DNA of 64,000 nt from the NCBI RefSeq assembly GCF_009720385.1, contig NZ_WARX01000031.1, positions 1 through 64,000 on the forward strand, in the 5' to 3' direction. A model generated the notes under the pieces. The model was given only the letters and a program-made list of their open reading frames with translations, did no database searches and was not told the DNA's origin. The DNA is from Catellatospora vulcania. Its GTDB lineage: Bacteria > Actinomycetota > Actinomycetes > Mycobacteriales > Micromonosporaceae. The stretch's first letter is position 1; each line of letters opens with the position of its first letter. The position numbers and the translations under genes were made by a program. This document shows, piece by piece, positions 1 through 14,000 of the stretch.

Positions 1-3000
1 GCTCGACGGCGGCCAGGGAGTCGAAGCCCAGGTCCTTGAACGCCTGGTCGGCGCGTACCGCGCCCGCGCCTGCCGCGCCGAGCACGGCGGCGGCCTCGGC
101 CCGGACCAGGTCCACGACCAGCCCGCGCCGCTCGGCGGGGGGCGCCGACGCCAGCCGGGCCGCCAGGTCACCGCCGCCGGCGCCGGGCTGGGCGGCGTCG
201 GCCGTGCGCCGGGGTGCGCGGACCCGGCCGCGCAGCAGCGCGGGCAGGTCGCCTGCGGCCGCGCGGGAGGACAGGGCGGGCAGGTCAAGCAGCACCGGGA
301 CCAGCACCGGTTCGTCGCGGCGCAGCGCGGCGTCGAGCAGGGCCAGGCCGGTCGGGGCGGGCAGCGGCACGAGACCGCTGCGGCGGCCACGGCGCGGCTC
401 GTCCGGGGTCGGGCCCGCGCCCATCCCGCCGGCCGCACCGTCCCAGAGGCTCCAGGCCAGGGCGGTGGCGGGCAGTCCGGCCTGCCGTCGCAGCCGGGCG
501 AGGCCGTCCAGGTAGCCGTTGGCGGCGGCATAGTTGGCCTGCCCGGCGTTGCCCAGGGTGCCCGCGATCGAGGAGAACAGCACGAACGCGGCCAGGTCCA
601 GGCCCGCGGTCAGCTCGTGCAGGTGCCACGCCGCGTCCGCCTTGGACCCGAACACCTTGGCCAGCCGCTGCCCGGTCTGTGCTTCGAGCACGCCGTCGTC
701 GAGGGCCCCGGCCGCGTGGATCACCGCCGTCAGCGGCGCGTCTGCCGGTATCCGCGCCAGCACCCCGGCCAGCGCGTCCCGGTCGGACACGTCGGCGGCT
801 TCGACGGCCACCCGTGCGCCGAGTGCCGTCAGCCGCGCGGCCAGTTCCGCCGCGCCGTCCGCGCGCCCGCCTCGGCGCGACGCGAGCACCAGGCCGCGTA
901 CGCCGTGCGCGCGTACCAGGTGCTCGGCGACCAGGCCGCCGAGCGCGCCGGTGCCACCGGTGATCAGCACTGTCCCGTTCGGATCAAGGCCGCGGTCCAG
1001 TGCTGTGGTCTGCGGCGCGACCGCCAGGCGGGGCTGGGTGCCTTCACCTGCCCGCACCGCGAGCTGCGGTTCGTCGGTCGCGAGCAGGCCCGGCAGCGCC
1101 GCCAGGCTGCGCGCGTCGTCGTCGAGGTCGACCAGCGTGAACCGACCGGGGTGCTCGGACTGGGCGGTGCGCACCAGGCCCCATACCGCCGCTGCGGCCG
1201 GGCCGGCGGGTCCGTCGCCGACCGCGCCCCTGGTGACCACGGCCAGCCGTACGCCGTCCAGTGCGGGCTCGGCGAGCCAGGACCGGAGCAGCGTCAGCGT
1301 GCTCGCGGCGAGGTCGCACGCGGCGTCCGGGCCGGGCCCGGCGGGACGCAGGGCAGTGAGCACGACGTCCGGTCGCGTCCCGTCGGCGGTGAGTGCGGCG
1401 AGGTCCGGGTATCCGGGAGCGCCCGGCACCGTGATCCCGGCGCCCAGCACACCCACCCGGGTCTCGGCGGTGGCCGGCGGCAGGTCGATCCAGTCCACCA
1501 CGGACAGGCCCCGGCCGGTGTCCGGCCCGGCGGTCAGCGCAGCCGGGTCGACCGGCCGGAACACCAGCCCGGCCACCTCGGCCACCGGCGCACCCGACGG
1601 GTCGGCCAGGTGCAGGGTGACGGTGTCCGCGGCGGTGACGGTGATCCGCACTCGCAGCGCGGCCGCTCCTGCCGCGTGCAGGCGCAGGCCGTTCCAGGCG
1701 AACGGGAGCAGCAGCCGCTCCCCCGCGCCGACCGGCGAGAAGCTGCTGGCGTGCAGGGCCGCGTCGAGCAGCGCCGGGTGCATCCCGAACCGGGCCGCGT
1801 CGGCGGCCTGCGGCTCGGCGAGCGCGACCTCGGCGTACACGTCGTCACCGGCCGTCCACACTCGCCGCAGGCCCTGGAACGCGGGCCCGTACTCGTATCC
1901 GGCGGCGTGCCGGCGCTCGTAGAAGCCGGTGAGGTCCGTCTCGGTCGTGCCCCGAGGTGGCCACTCCTGCGACCCGGTGGCGACGGTGTCGCCTGCGGGC
2001 GCGGCGGTGCCGGTGGCGTGCCTGGTCCAGGGCGCGTCAGGGTCGCCGTCGGCGCGCGAGTGCACGGCGATCGGGCGTCGTCCGCCCTGGTCGGCGGGGC
2101 CCGCGACGATCCGCAGCTGGCGGGCTCCGGTGGCGGGCAGCACCAGCGGGGCTTCGATGACGAGCTCCTCCACGACGGCTGTGTCGGCCTCGTCGCCGAC
2201 CCGGGCGGCGAGTTCGGCCAGGGCCGCGCCGGGCAGCAGCACCGCGCCGGAGATGGTGTGGTCGGTCAGCCACGGGTGCTCGGCCAGGGTCAGCCGCGCG
2301 GTGCCGACGACACCGCCGTCGGGCAGCGCGACCACCGCGCCGAGCAGCGGATGCCCGCCGGGGGCGAGCCCCGCGCCGATCACGTCGCCCCGGGCCGGGG
2401 CCACGTCGACCCAGTAGCGCTGCCGCTGGAACGGGTAGGTCGGCAGGTCGACCCGCTGCCCGCCGGCCAGCAGCGGGGACCAGTCGACATGATGCCCCCG
2501 CACGTGCAGCCGGGAAACGGCGTCGAGAGCGGCACGCGGCTCGTCGGCGTCGTGGCGCAGCGCGGCCGCGAACCCGACCGAGGTGTCGTCGATGCTCTGC
2601 TGCGCCAGCCCGGTCAGCACCCCGCCCGGTCCGACCTCGACGAACGTGGTGACACCGAGTTCCCTTGCCGCGGTGACGGCGTCGGCGAACCGCACCGGCC
2701 GCCGGACGTTGGCCAGCCAGTACGCCGGGTCGGTCAGCTCGGCGGTGACAGGGCCGCCGGTGACCGTCGAGACGAAGGCAGACCGCGGTTCGCCCAGGTG
2801 CACCGTACGGACCTGCTGGTCGTACTCGGCGATGATCGGGTCCATCAGCGGGGAGTGGAAGGCGTGCGAGACGGTCAGCCTGCGAGCACGCCTGCCGTCT
2901 GCGGCCAGCCGGTCGGCGACGGCCGTGACGTCGGCTTCGGCGCCGGACAGCACCACCGAGTTCGGTGCGTTGACCGCGCCCACCTCGACGGTCGCCGCCA

Positions 3001-5085
3001 GGCCCGCGGCGTCGATCGCGGCCTGCGCTTCGGCTTCACCCGCCTGCACGGCGACCATCGCCCCGCCCTCGGGCAGCGCCTGCATCAACCGGCCCCGCGC
3101 CACCACCAGCCGCGCCGCGTCCGGCAGCGACAGCACCCCGGCCACGTGCGCGGCCGCCAGCTCACCGATCGAATGCCCGATGACCACATCCGGGCGTACA
3201 CCCCACGACTCCAGCAGCCGGAACGTCGCGACCTCCACGGCGAACAACGCGGGCTGGGTGAACTCGGTCCGGTCGAGCAGACCGGCGCCGTCCTCGCCCC
3301 TGGCCTGCGGGTCGGCCGAGTCGGTGACCGTCGGCAGGCCGAACACGATGTCCGTGAGCGACCGGCCCAGCTGCGCGTCCACGTCGGACACGACCGCGTC
3401 GAACGCCGCCGCGAACACCGGGAACGCCTCGTAGAGGCCACGGCCCATACCCACCCGCTGTGCGCCCTGGCCGGTGAACAGCACACCCAGCTTGCCGGGC
3501 GCGGCCGAGCCGGTGACGGCGCCGGCCGGGCTCCCACCGGTGGCCAACATACGCAGCGCCCCGGCAGGGTCCTCGGCGTCGAGCACCACCGCCCGGTAGG
3601 GCAGCGATGCCCGCCCCGACAGCAGGGACCAGGCCACATCGCGTGGCTCGGCATCGGAACCGGCCAGGCGGTCGGCCAGCCGGGCGGCCTGGGCGCGCAG
3701 CGCGTTTTCGGACCGGGCCGACAGCAGCAACGGGACCGGCGCGTCGAGAACCGGTGCGGCCGCCTGGTTCGGGGCCGGGGCGGCCGCACCGGGGGCCTCC
3801 TCGATGATCACGTGGGCGTTGGTGCCGCTGACACCGAACGAGCTGATGCCCGCTCGCCGCGGCGTGCCCGCCGTGGGCCAGTCCTGCGGCGAGGTCAGCA
3901 GCCGCAGTGCACCACTGGACCAGTCCACGTGCGCGGACGGTTCGTCGGCGTGCAGCGTCGCGGGCAGCCTGCCGTGGCGCAGCGCGAGCACCATCTTGAT
4001 CACGCTGGCGACGCCGGCCGCGCCCTGGGTGTGGCCGAGGTTCGACTTGACCGAACCCAGCCACACCGGGTCGTCGGCGGCCCGGTCCTGCCCGTACACG
4101 GCCAGCAGCGCCTGCGCCTCGATCGGGTCGCCGAGCGCGGTGCCGGTGCCGTGCGCCTCGACCACGTCCACATCAGCCGGGGCCAGGCCGCCGGAGGCCA
4201 GCGCGGCGCGGATGACCCGCTGCTGCGACGGCCCGTTCGGGGCGGTCAGGCCGTTGGACGCGCCGTCCTGGTTCACCGCGCTGCCCCGCAGCACGGCAAG
4301 GACCTGGTGCCCGCGGGCGAGCGCGTCGGACAGCCGCTCGACCAGCAGCACACCGACGCCCTCGGACCAGACGGTGCCGTCCGCGCCGGCCCCGAACGCC
4401 TTGCAGCGGCCGTCGGCGGCCAGGCCGCGCTGGCGGGAGAACTCGATGAAGTTGTCCGGGGTCGTCATCACGGTCACGCCGCCGGCCAGTGCCATGTCGC
4501 ACTCCCCGGCCCGCAGCGCCTGCGCGGCCAGGTGCAGCGCCACCAGCGACGACGAGCACGCCGTGTCCACGGTGATCGCCGGACCCTCCAGACCGAGGGT
4601 GTACGCGACCCGGCCCGAGGCGACGCTGCCGGAGACGCCGGTCAGCCGGTAGCCCTCCAGGTCGCCGGGGGCCTGGTGCACGCGTACCGAGTAGTCGTGG
4701 TTGATGACGCCGGTGAACACGCCGACGCTGCGCCCGCGCAGCCCGGACGGGTCGATACCGGCCCGCTCGAACGCCTCCCACGACGTCTCCAGCAGCAGCC
4801 GCTGCTGCGGGTCCATCGCGGTGGCCTCGCGCGGGGAGATGCCGAAGAAGTCGGCGTCGAACTCGGCCATGCCGTCGAGGAACCCGCCCCGGCGCACGTA
4901 CGACGTGCCCGCGTGGTCGGGGTCGGGGTCGAACAGCCGGTCGAGGTCCCAGCCGCGGTCGGCGGGAAAGTCCGAGACGACCTCCGCCCCGGCCGCGAGC
5001 AGCTCCCACAGTTGCTCGGGGGTTTCCACCCCGGCGGGGAAGCGGCAGCTCATGCTCACGATCGCGATCGGCTCGTCCGGGGCGG
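1..5085 (-). other. PKS extension module 2: KS-AT(malonyl)-DH-KR-ACP
   Basis: The KS has VDTACSSS; the AT has GHSIGEL and VSHAFHSP (malonyl type); the DH has [10 protein letters not shown]. No ER lies between DH and KR, and the non-catalytic KR half follows the DH directly. The KR has [18 protein letters not shown] (B-type LDD), FSSIAG and [12 protein letters not shown]. The ACP is cut five residues after its serine by the window edge. Predicted product of this module is a CH=CH unit next to the thioester. Confidence 0.85.
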
Positions 5086-8000
5086 CGACCGCCACCGGCG
5101 CGGCCGCCACGGCGGCGGGCTCCGTGCCGGTCAGCTCCTCGCGCAGGTGCCGGGCCAGCGCCGCCGGGGTCGGGTGGTCGAACACGACGGTCGCGCTCAG
5201 CCGCACCCCGGCCGCGGTGGCGAGCCGGTTGCGCAGTTCCACCGCCGTCAGCGAGTCGAACCCGGTCTCCTTGAACGCCCGGTCGGCGGCGAGCACGTCG
5301 GCGTCCGCGTGGCCGAGCACCGTCGCCGCGTGCAGCCGGACCAGCTCCACAAGCTGCCGTTCCTGCTCCGCGGCGGGCAGCCCGGCGAGTTTGGCGGCCA
5401 GGCCGCCCTGCACCGCCGAAGTCGCCTGGGCGCTGCGGCGGGCCGGGCGCACCAGGCTGCGCAGCAGTGGCGGCACCGGTTCGGCGGCGGCACGGGCGCG
5501 CAGCCCGGCCAGGTCCAGGCGGGCGGGCACCAGCACCGCGTCGGCGGCTCGCAGCCCCGCGCCGAGCAGGCGTCCGCCCTCGGCGGCGTCGATGCCGAGC
5601 ATGCCGTCGCGGCGGTTGCGCTGCAGGGCGGCGTCGCCGAGGCCCGCGGTCAGGTTGCTCGTGTACGACCAGAAGCCCCAGGCCAGCGAGGTGGCGGGCA
5701 GGCCCTGGGCGCGGCGCAGCCGGGCCAGTCCGTCCAGGAAGCCGTTCGCGGCGGCGTAGTTGCCCTGGCCGGGGTTGCCGAACACGCCCGCGGCCGAGGA
5801 GAACAGCACGAACGCCGCCAGGTCCAGGCCCGCGGTCAGCTCGTGCAGGTGCCAGGCCGCGTCGGCCTTCGGCGCGAACACCGCGTCGACCCGTGCCGGG
5901 TCGAGGGCGGCGATGACGCCGTCGTCGATGATCCCGGCGGTGTGCACCACCGCCGTCAGCGGATGGACGGCAGGCACCCCGGCCAGCAGCGCGGCGACCG
6001 CGTCCCGGTCGGACAGGTCGCAGGCGACCACGTCGGCGTGGGTGCCGAGCGCGGCCAGGTCCGCGACCAGCTCGTCGACCCCGTCGGCGGCGGGTCCCCG
6101 GCGGCTGGCCAGCAGGAGCCGGCGCACGCCGTGGGAGGCGGCCAGCTCCCGGGCGACCAGGCCGCCCAGCGCACCGCCGCCGCTGATCAGGACGGTGCCG
6201 TCCGGGTCGAGCGCGGGCGCCACGGTCAGCGCGACCTTGCCGACGTGCCGGGCCTGGCTCAGAAACCGGAACGCGTCCGGGGCGCGGCGCACGTCCCACG
6301 CCGCCACCGGCAGCGGGGTGAGCACGCCTGACTCGAACAGCCCGACGAGGTCGGCGAGCAGCTCGCCGATCCGGTCCGGGCCGGCTTCGCGCAGGTCGTA
6401 CACCTGGTAGGCGACCCCGGGGTACGCGGCGGCGACCTCGGCCGGGTCGCGCACGTCGGTCTTGCCCAGTTCGAGGAACCGGCCGCCGCCCGGCTGCAGT
6501 GACAGGGACGCGTCCGCGAACTCGCCGGACAGCGAGTTGAGCACCACGTCCACCCCGGACCCGCCGGTCGCGGCCAGGAACCGTTCGGCGAACCCGGTCG
6601 TGCGGGACGACGCCAGGTGCGCCTGCTCGACGCCGAGTGCCGTCAGCGCGGGCCACTTGGCGGGGCTCGCCGTGCCGTACACGTGCGCGCCGAGGTGCCG
6701 GGCGAGCTGCACCGCCGCCAGGCCGACCCCGCCGGCCGCGGCGTTGATCAGGATCTTCTCGCCGGATCGCAGCCCGGCGAGGTCGCGCAGGCCGTAGTAC
6801 GCGGTGAGGAACACGATCGGCACGGTCGCGCCCTGCTCGAAGGTCCAGCCCTCGGGCAGCCGGGCGACCAGGCGGCGGTCGGTGACCGCGACCGGGCCGA
6901 AGCCGCCGAACTCGCCGAGCATGCCCATCACCCGGTCGCCCGCGCGCAGGTCGGTGACGTCGGAGCCGACCTCCAGCACGACTCCGGCGGCCTCGCCGCC
7001 CAGACCGGTCTGCCCCGGCACCATGCCGAGCGAGACCAGCACGTCGCGGAAGTTCACCCCGGCGGCCCGCACCGCGATGCGCACCTGCCCGGTCGCCAGC
7101 GGCCCGGCCGCTTCCGGGCTGGGCGCGAGCACCAGGTCGTCGAAGGTGGGGCCGGTGGTGTCGAGCCGCCAGGCGAGCGTGTCCGGCGGCGTCAGCTCCC
7201 CGGTGTCGGCGCGGGTCAGCCGCGGTGCGCTGAGCACGCCCGCGCGGACGGCGAGCTGCGGCTCGCCGGTGGCCGCGGCGGCGGGCAGCGCCTGGGCGGA
7301 CTCGGCAGTGCCGTCGACGTCCACGAGGACGATGCGGTCGGGCTCCTCGGTCTGCGCGGAGCGGGCCAGGCCCCATACCGCCGCGGCGGCCGGGTCGTCG
7401 GCCTCGCCGACGTGGTGCACCGCGACCGCGCCACGGGTGACCAGGACCAGGCGGGTGTCGGACAGGCGCGGTTCGGCGAGCGTCTGCTGGAGCGCGGTCA
7501 GCGCCGCGACGGTCAGCTCCCGGCCGCGCCGGGGGCCTGCCGGTGCCGACGGCGCGGTCAGGTCGACCAGCAGCAGCTGCGGCACGGCCTCGACCGCGGC
7601 GGCGACGGTGGTGTGCCGCGGCGCCTGCGGCAGCAGGGTGCTGTCGCCGAGCACCGCCCAGGTCCGCGTGTCGGAGTCGGGGGTGGGCACGGTCGTCCAG
7701 CCGAAGCGGTACAGGTTCTCCTGCGCCGGGCCGGTCGGCGTGGCCGCCGCGCGGAAGGTGAGCGCGTCGACGGTGGCGACCGGTGCGCCCGCCGGGTCGG
7801 TGACGGCGACGGCCACGGTGTCGGGGCCGGTGGCGGTGGCCCGGACCCGCAGCGCGGTGGCACCGGCGGCGTGCAGCCGCACCCCCGTCCAGGCGAACGG
7901 CAGCGCCAGCGGCGAGGTCAGCGCCGCGCCGGGCGCGCCGAACCCGGTGGCGTGCAGGGCCGCGTCGAGCAGCGCCGGGTGCAGGCCGAACCGGCCCGCG

Positions 8001-11000
8001 TCATCGCGTATCCCGTCGGGCAGGGCGACCTCGGCGAAGACCTCGTCGCCGCGTATCCACACCGCCCGCAGGCCCTGGAAGGACGGCCCGTAGGCGACTC
8101 CTTCCCGGGCCCGGCGGGCGTAGAAGCCGTCCAGGTCCACGGGCTCCGCCCCGGCGGGTGGCCACACGGTGTCGGCGTCGGCTTCGGGGGCGGTGGCGGC
8201 GGACAGCACGCCGGTGGCATGGCGACGCCAGGGTGTGTCCGCGTCCGCACCGGCATGCCGGGCATGCACGGCCACCGGACGGCGGCCCTGCTCGTCCGAT
8301 TCCCCGACGGTGACCTGCAGATTGACGGCGGTCGTCGGCGGCAGCACGAGCGGGGCCTCGATGACGAGCTCCTCGACGGCAGTCGCGCCCACCTCGTCAC
8401 CGGCCCGCACCGCCAGCTCGACCAGGGCCGCGCCGGGCACGACCACCTGCCCGGCGACCGCGTGCTCGGCCAGCCACGGCTGGGCGGCGAGCGAGATCCG
8501 GCCCGTCAGCAGCACCCCGTCCGAGTCGGGCAGGTTCGTGGCCGCGCCGAGCAGCGGATGCGCCACGGAGTCCAGGCCCAGCGCCGTCGCGTCGGACGCC
8601 CCACCGCCGGCGTGCAGCCAGAACCGCTGCCGCTGGAACGGGTACGTCGGCAGCTCCACCGCCGCTCCCCCGGCGGTCAGCGCGGACCAGTCCACGTCAT
8701 GCCCACGCACGTGCAACCCCGCGGCGGCCGCGACGGCCGTGCTCGCCTCGTCGGTGTCGTGCCGCAGCGCCGCCACCAGGCCGACCGCCGGATCGTCGAT
8801 GATCTGCTGGGCCAGCCCGGTCAGCACCCCGCCCGGCCCGACCTCCAGGAACGTCACCACACCCTGGGCGTGTGCGGCGGTGACCGCGTCGGCGAACCGC
8901 ACCGGTCGCCGGATGTTGCCGAGCCAGTAAGCCGGGTCGGTCAGATCTGCGGGCTTGACGGTCTCACCGGTCACCGTGGACACGAACCCGACCTGCGGCT
9001 CGTGCAGCGTCACCGACCGCACGACCTGCTCGAACTCGTCGAGGATCGGGTCCATCAGCGGGGAGTGGAACGCATGCGACACGGTCAGCCTGCGAATACG
9101 CCGGCCGTCGGCGGCCAGCCTGTCCGCGACGGCGGCCACGTCAGCATCGACACCGGACACAACCACCGAGTTCGGTGCGTTGACCGCACCCACCTCCACG
9201 GTCGCCCCGACCCCGGCGGCGTCGATCGCGGCCAGCGCCTCGGCTTCGGCCGCCTGCACCGCGACCATCGCGCCGCCCTCGGGCAGCGCCTGCATCAACC
9301 GGCCGCGTGCGACCACCAGCCGCGCCGCGTCCGGCAGTGCCAGGACCCCGGCCACATGCGCGGCGGCCAGCTCACCGATGGAATGCCCGATGACCAGATC
9401 GGGACGCAGGCCCCACGACTCCAGCAGGCGGAACGTCGCCACCTCGACCGCGAACAGCGCGGGCTGGGTGAACTCGGTCCGGTCCAGCAGACCCGCCGAC
9501 TCCTCGAACACGACCTTTTTCAGCGACCGGCCCAGGTGTGTATCCAGTTCGGACACCGCTGCATCGAACGCCGCCGTGAACACCGGGAACGCCTCATACA
9601 GGCCACGGCCCATGCCGACGCGCTGCGCGCCCTGGCCGGTGAACAGCACCCCGACCTTGCCGCCCGCGGCCTCACCGGTCACCAGGCCGGTCAGGTCACC
9701 TGCTGCGAAGGCCCGCAGCCGCTCCACGACCGCCGCTGATCCGGCACCGGGGTCACCTTCGACAGGTGGCGCGAGCAACACCGCACGCCGGGAGTGCGCG
9801 GCGCGCTGCCGGGTGAGCGTCCACGCGGCGTCCCGCAGCGATGGTCGGTCCTGCTCGCCTGCAGTGTCGAGCACGTCGGCGAGCCGGGCGGCCTGAGCTT
9901 GCAGCGCGGTCTCGGACCTGGCAGACAGCACCAGCGGCAGCGGCTTCTCCGCGGCAGGCGGCAGCGCGGCAGACTCGGCCCGGCCGGTGGCGTCCGCCAC
10001 GGGAACCTGTTCGATGACGACGTGGGCGTTGGTGCCCGAGACCCCGAACGACGACACCGCACCCCGGCGCGGACGGTCCCGCTCCGGCCACGGCCGGGCC
10101 TGCTGGAGCAACTCCACCTGCCCCGCCGACCAGTCCACATGCCCGGTCGGCACATCCGCGTGCAACGTCGCCGGCAGCACCCCGCGCCGCAGCGCCTCCA
10201 CCACCTTGATCACCCCGAGCACCCCGGCCGCCGCCTGGGCGTGCCCGATGTTCGACTTCAGCGACCCCAGCCACACCGGATCGCCCGCAGACCGGGCCTG
10301 CCCATAAGTCGCCAGCAGCGCCTGCGCCTCGATCGGATCACCCAGCGAGGTCCCCGTGCCGTGGCCCTCGATCAGGTCCACGTCGGAGGTCGACAGGCCC
10401 GCCGAGGCGAGCGCGGCGTTGATGACCCGCTGCTGGGACGGCCCGTTCGGGGCGGTCAGGCCGTTGGACGCGCCGTCCTGGTTGACCGCGGTGCCGCGTA
10501 CGACCGCGAGGATCCGGTGGCCCTTGGCCAGCGCGTCGGACATCCGCTCAACGACGAGCAGGCCGGCTCCCTCCGACCACACGGTGCCGTCCGCGCCTTC
10601 GCCGTACGCCTTGCACCGCCCGTCGGCGGCCAGGCCGCGCTGCCGCGAGAATTCGATGAACGACGACGGGGCGGCCATGACGGCGACCCCGCCGGCCAGA
10701 GCCATGTCGCATTCGCCGGACCGCAGCGACTGCGCGGCCAGGTGCAGTGCGACCAGCGACGACGAGCAGGCCGTGTCGACGGTGATGGCCGGGCCCTCCA
10801 GGCCCAGCGTGTACGCGACGCGGCCGGTGACCACGCTGGCCGCGTTGCCGATGCCGAGGTAGCCCTCGGCGCCTTCCGGGGCCCGGTCGAGATTGGTGCC
10901 GTACTCGCGGTACATCACGCCCGCGAACACCCCGACGGGCGCGCCCTTCAGCGCGGTCGGGTCGATCCCGGCGTGCTCGAACGCCTCCCACGCCACCTCC

Positions 11001-14000
11001 AGCAGCAACCGCTGCTGCGGGTCGGTCGCCAGGGCCTCCCGCGGCGAGATCCCGAAGAACCCCGCATCGAACTCCCCCGCCTCATGCAGAAAGCCGCCCC
11101 GGGTCAGGTACGTCTTGCCCGGCGCGTCCGGGTCCGGGTCGTACAGCCCCGCCACGTCCCAGCCGCGGTCCGTGGGGAAGTCCGACACCGCGTCGATTCC
11201 GGCGGTGACCAGGTCCCACAGCTGTGCGGGGCTGGTCACGCCGCCGGGGGCGCGGCAGGCCATGCCCACGATCGCGATCGGCTCGTCTGCGGCGGACCGG
11301 CGCGGGGCGGCCACCACCGGGGTGGCGGGCGTGCCGAACAGGCGCTCGTGCAGGAACCGGGCGACCGCCTGCGGGGTCGGGTGGTCGAAGGCGAGGGTCG
11401 CGGGCAGGCGCAGCCCGGTGACCCCGGTCAGCCTCCCGCGTAGCTGCACGGCGCTGAGCGAGGTGAACCCGAGCTCCTTGAACGGCCGGTCCCCGGGCAC
11501 CGCGCCGGTCAGCCCGCCGACGGCCGCGGCCTCGTCGCGTACCAGGTCCAGCAGCGTCCCGTGCTGCTGCGCCGGGGTCTGGCCGTCGAGCCTGGCCCGC
11601 AGCGCGGCCGTGACGGCGTCGTCCGCGGCCGCGGGGCGGGCGGGCGACTCGACGAGGTCGCGCAGCACGGCGGGGACCTCGCCTGCGGGCAGCGTGCCCG
11701 CGTCGAGCCGGGCGGCGAGCAGCACCGGGCGGGGGGCTGCGAGCGCCAGGTCCAGCATGGCCAGCGCCTGCGCGGTGGGCAGCGCCCGGAAGCCGGGCGG
11801 GTTCGCGGCCGGTCCGGCGGTGCGGGGCCAGCCGCCCAGCGACAGCGCGACCGTGGGCAGCCCCGCCGCGCTGCGGTGCGCGGCAGCCGTGTCGAGCACG
11901 GCGGCAGCGGCGGCCTCGGCGGGCCGGGCGGCCGCGCCGAGCTGCCCGGCGGCGCTGGAGACGATCAGGACCAGGGCGGGGGTACGCCCCGCGGGCCCGG
12001 CCGCGAGCAGCCCGGTCGCGTCGGTGACGGCGGCCCGGACCAGCTCGTCGTCGGGCGCGTCGGGAGCCGCAGTGGCGTACAGCAGGGTGTGCCTGCCGTC
12101 GGGTAGCCCGTCGAGCAGCCGGGCCGGGTCGGCGCCACCGGCCGTCGACACGGTCGCGCCGGCGCGGGCGAGGTCTTCGGCGAGGTCGGCCACGGCCGGG
12201 TCGCCGTCGCCCGCGAGCAGGAACCGGCGCGCCCCGTGCGTGGACGCGAGGTGGCGGGCCACGGTCGCGGCGGCGCGCTGCCCGGCTCCGATCACGACGA
12301 CGGTGCCCTGCGGGTCGTGCACCGCCGTGCCGGACGCGTTCGGAACCCGGGTGAGGCGAGGCACGAGCAGCACCCCGCGGCGCAGCGCGGCCTGCGGCTG
12401 GTCGGCGTGGGCCAGCAGGGCCAGCGCCGCGGCGAACGGGGTGCGCCCGTCGTGGTCGGCAGCCGACAGCCGCCCGGGGTAGGCGCCCTGGGCGCTGCGC
12501 AGGTGCCCCCACAGCGGTGCGGCAGACAGGTCGAGGTCGCCGTCCTCACCGGTGGCGACGCCGTGCCGGGTGAGCAGCAGCAGCCGCGCCCCGTCCAGCC
12601 CGGGGGCGGAGGCGAGCGCGGTGAGCTGGGCGGACAGCAGGCGCACCCGGTCGGCGGCGTCGCCTGCGTCGCCGTCGTGGCGCAGCACCACCAGGTCGGG
12701 GGTGTCCGTGCCGGCATCGAGGGCGGCCAGCAGTGCGGCGGCGTCGGCGTATCCGGTCTCGCCGACGACCGCCCAGGTGACGGCGTGGGCGTCGGCGGGG
12801 TCGGCGGTGGTGGGCAGGGGCGTCCACTCGGTGGCGAACAGGGTCTCGTGCAGCGCGCCGCCGACGCCGAGCAGCCGGGCGGGCCGGTCGAGCAGCGCCA
12901 GCCGCTTGACCTTGCCGGACGCGGTACGCGGCACGCGCGCGATCTCGTACAGCTCCTCGGGGATCTTGAAGTAGGACAGCCGTTCCCGGCAGGTCTCGAA
13001 CAGCAGCGCGGCGTCGACGCCGCCCGGTCCGGGCACCACGTACGCGACGGGCACCTCGCCGAGCACGTCGTGCGGGCGGCCCGCGACGGCGACGTCGGCG
13101 ACACCCGGCACGGATCGCAGCACCTCCTCGACCTCGGCGGGGTGGATGTTCTCGCCGCCGCGGATGATCAGCTCCTTGATCCGGCCGGTGATGGTGAAGT
13201 AGCCGGCCTCGTCGCGCCGGGCCAGGTCACCGGTGCGGTACCAGCCGTCGCGCAGCGCCGCGGCGGTGGCCTCGGGCTGGTTGTGGTAGCCGAGCATGAC
13301 GCTCGGGCCGCGTACCCACACCTCGCCCTCCGCGCCCGCGGGCACGTCGGTCAGCGACTCCGGGTCCACGACCCGCACCCCGAGGCCGGGCACGGGCAGC
13401 CCGCAGGAGCCCTCGACCCGCGCCCCGGTGGGCCAGTTGATGGTGATGGATCCGCAGGTCTCGGTGCTGCCGTACGCGTCCAGCAGCGGCGCGCCGAACA
13501 CCTGCTCGAACTCGCGGCGCAGCGCGGCGGTGGTGATCGCCCCGCCGACCAGGCACATGCGCAGCTCCGGGGCCTCGAAACCCTGTTCGCGGGCGGCCGC
13601 GACGAGGTAGTGGTACATGGTCGGCACACCGGCCAGGAAGGTGGCCCGCTCCTCGCGCAGCGCGTCGAGGATGTCCTCGGCGGAGAACCCGTCGAGGATG
13701 CGCGCGGTGGCCCCGACCGAGGTCACGCCGAGCACGCAGACGATGTGCGCCAGGCTGTGGAACAGCGGCAGCGGCCACACCACCCGGTCCTCGGCGGACA
13801 GTCCGGGCACCGGCACGTAGCAGGCGGCGACCGACCACAGGCAGTTGCGCTGCGTCGACAGCACGCCCTTGGGCTTGCCCGTGGTGCCGGAGGTGTAGAG
13901 CATCCAGGCGACGTCGTCGAGGCCGAGGTCGTCGCGGGCGGGCGCGGGCGGCTCGGTGGCGGCCAGCGCCGCGAAGGCGACGGTCCCGTCGGGGGCGTCG

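Noticed and set aside
617-6331. A 1904-codon open frame on the plus strand, and similar ones at 6617-9739 and 12236-14500
   Set aside because: They lie opposite the PKS gene, give arginine-, glycine- and histidine-rich low-complexity protein without domains, and arise from high GC at third positions. The minus-strand frame encodes intact PKS domains.
4173-7376. A long minus-strand open frame of over 1000 codons inside the PKS region
   Set aside because: It is in a different frame from the PKS domains and yields an arginine-rich sequence; the true frame carries KS, ER, KR and ACP motifs without interruption.
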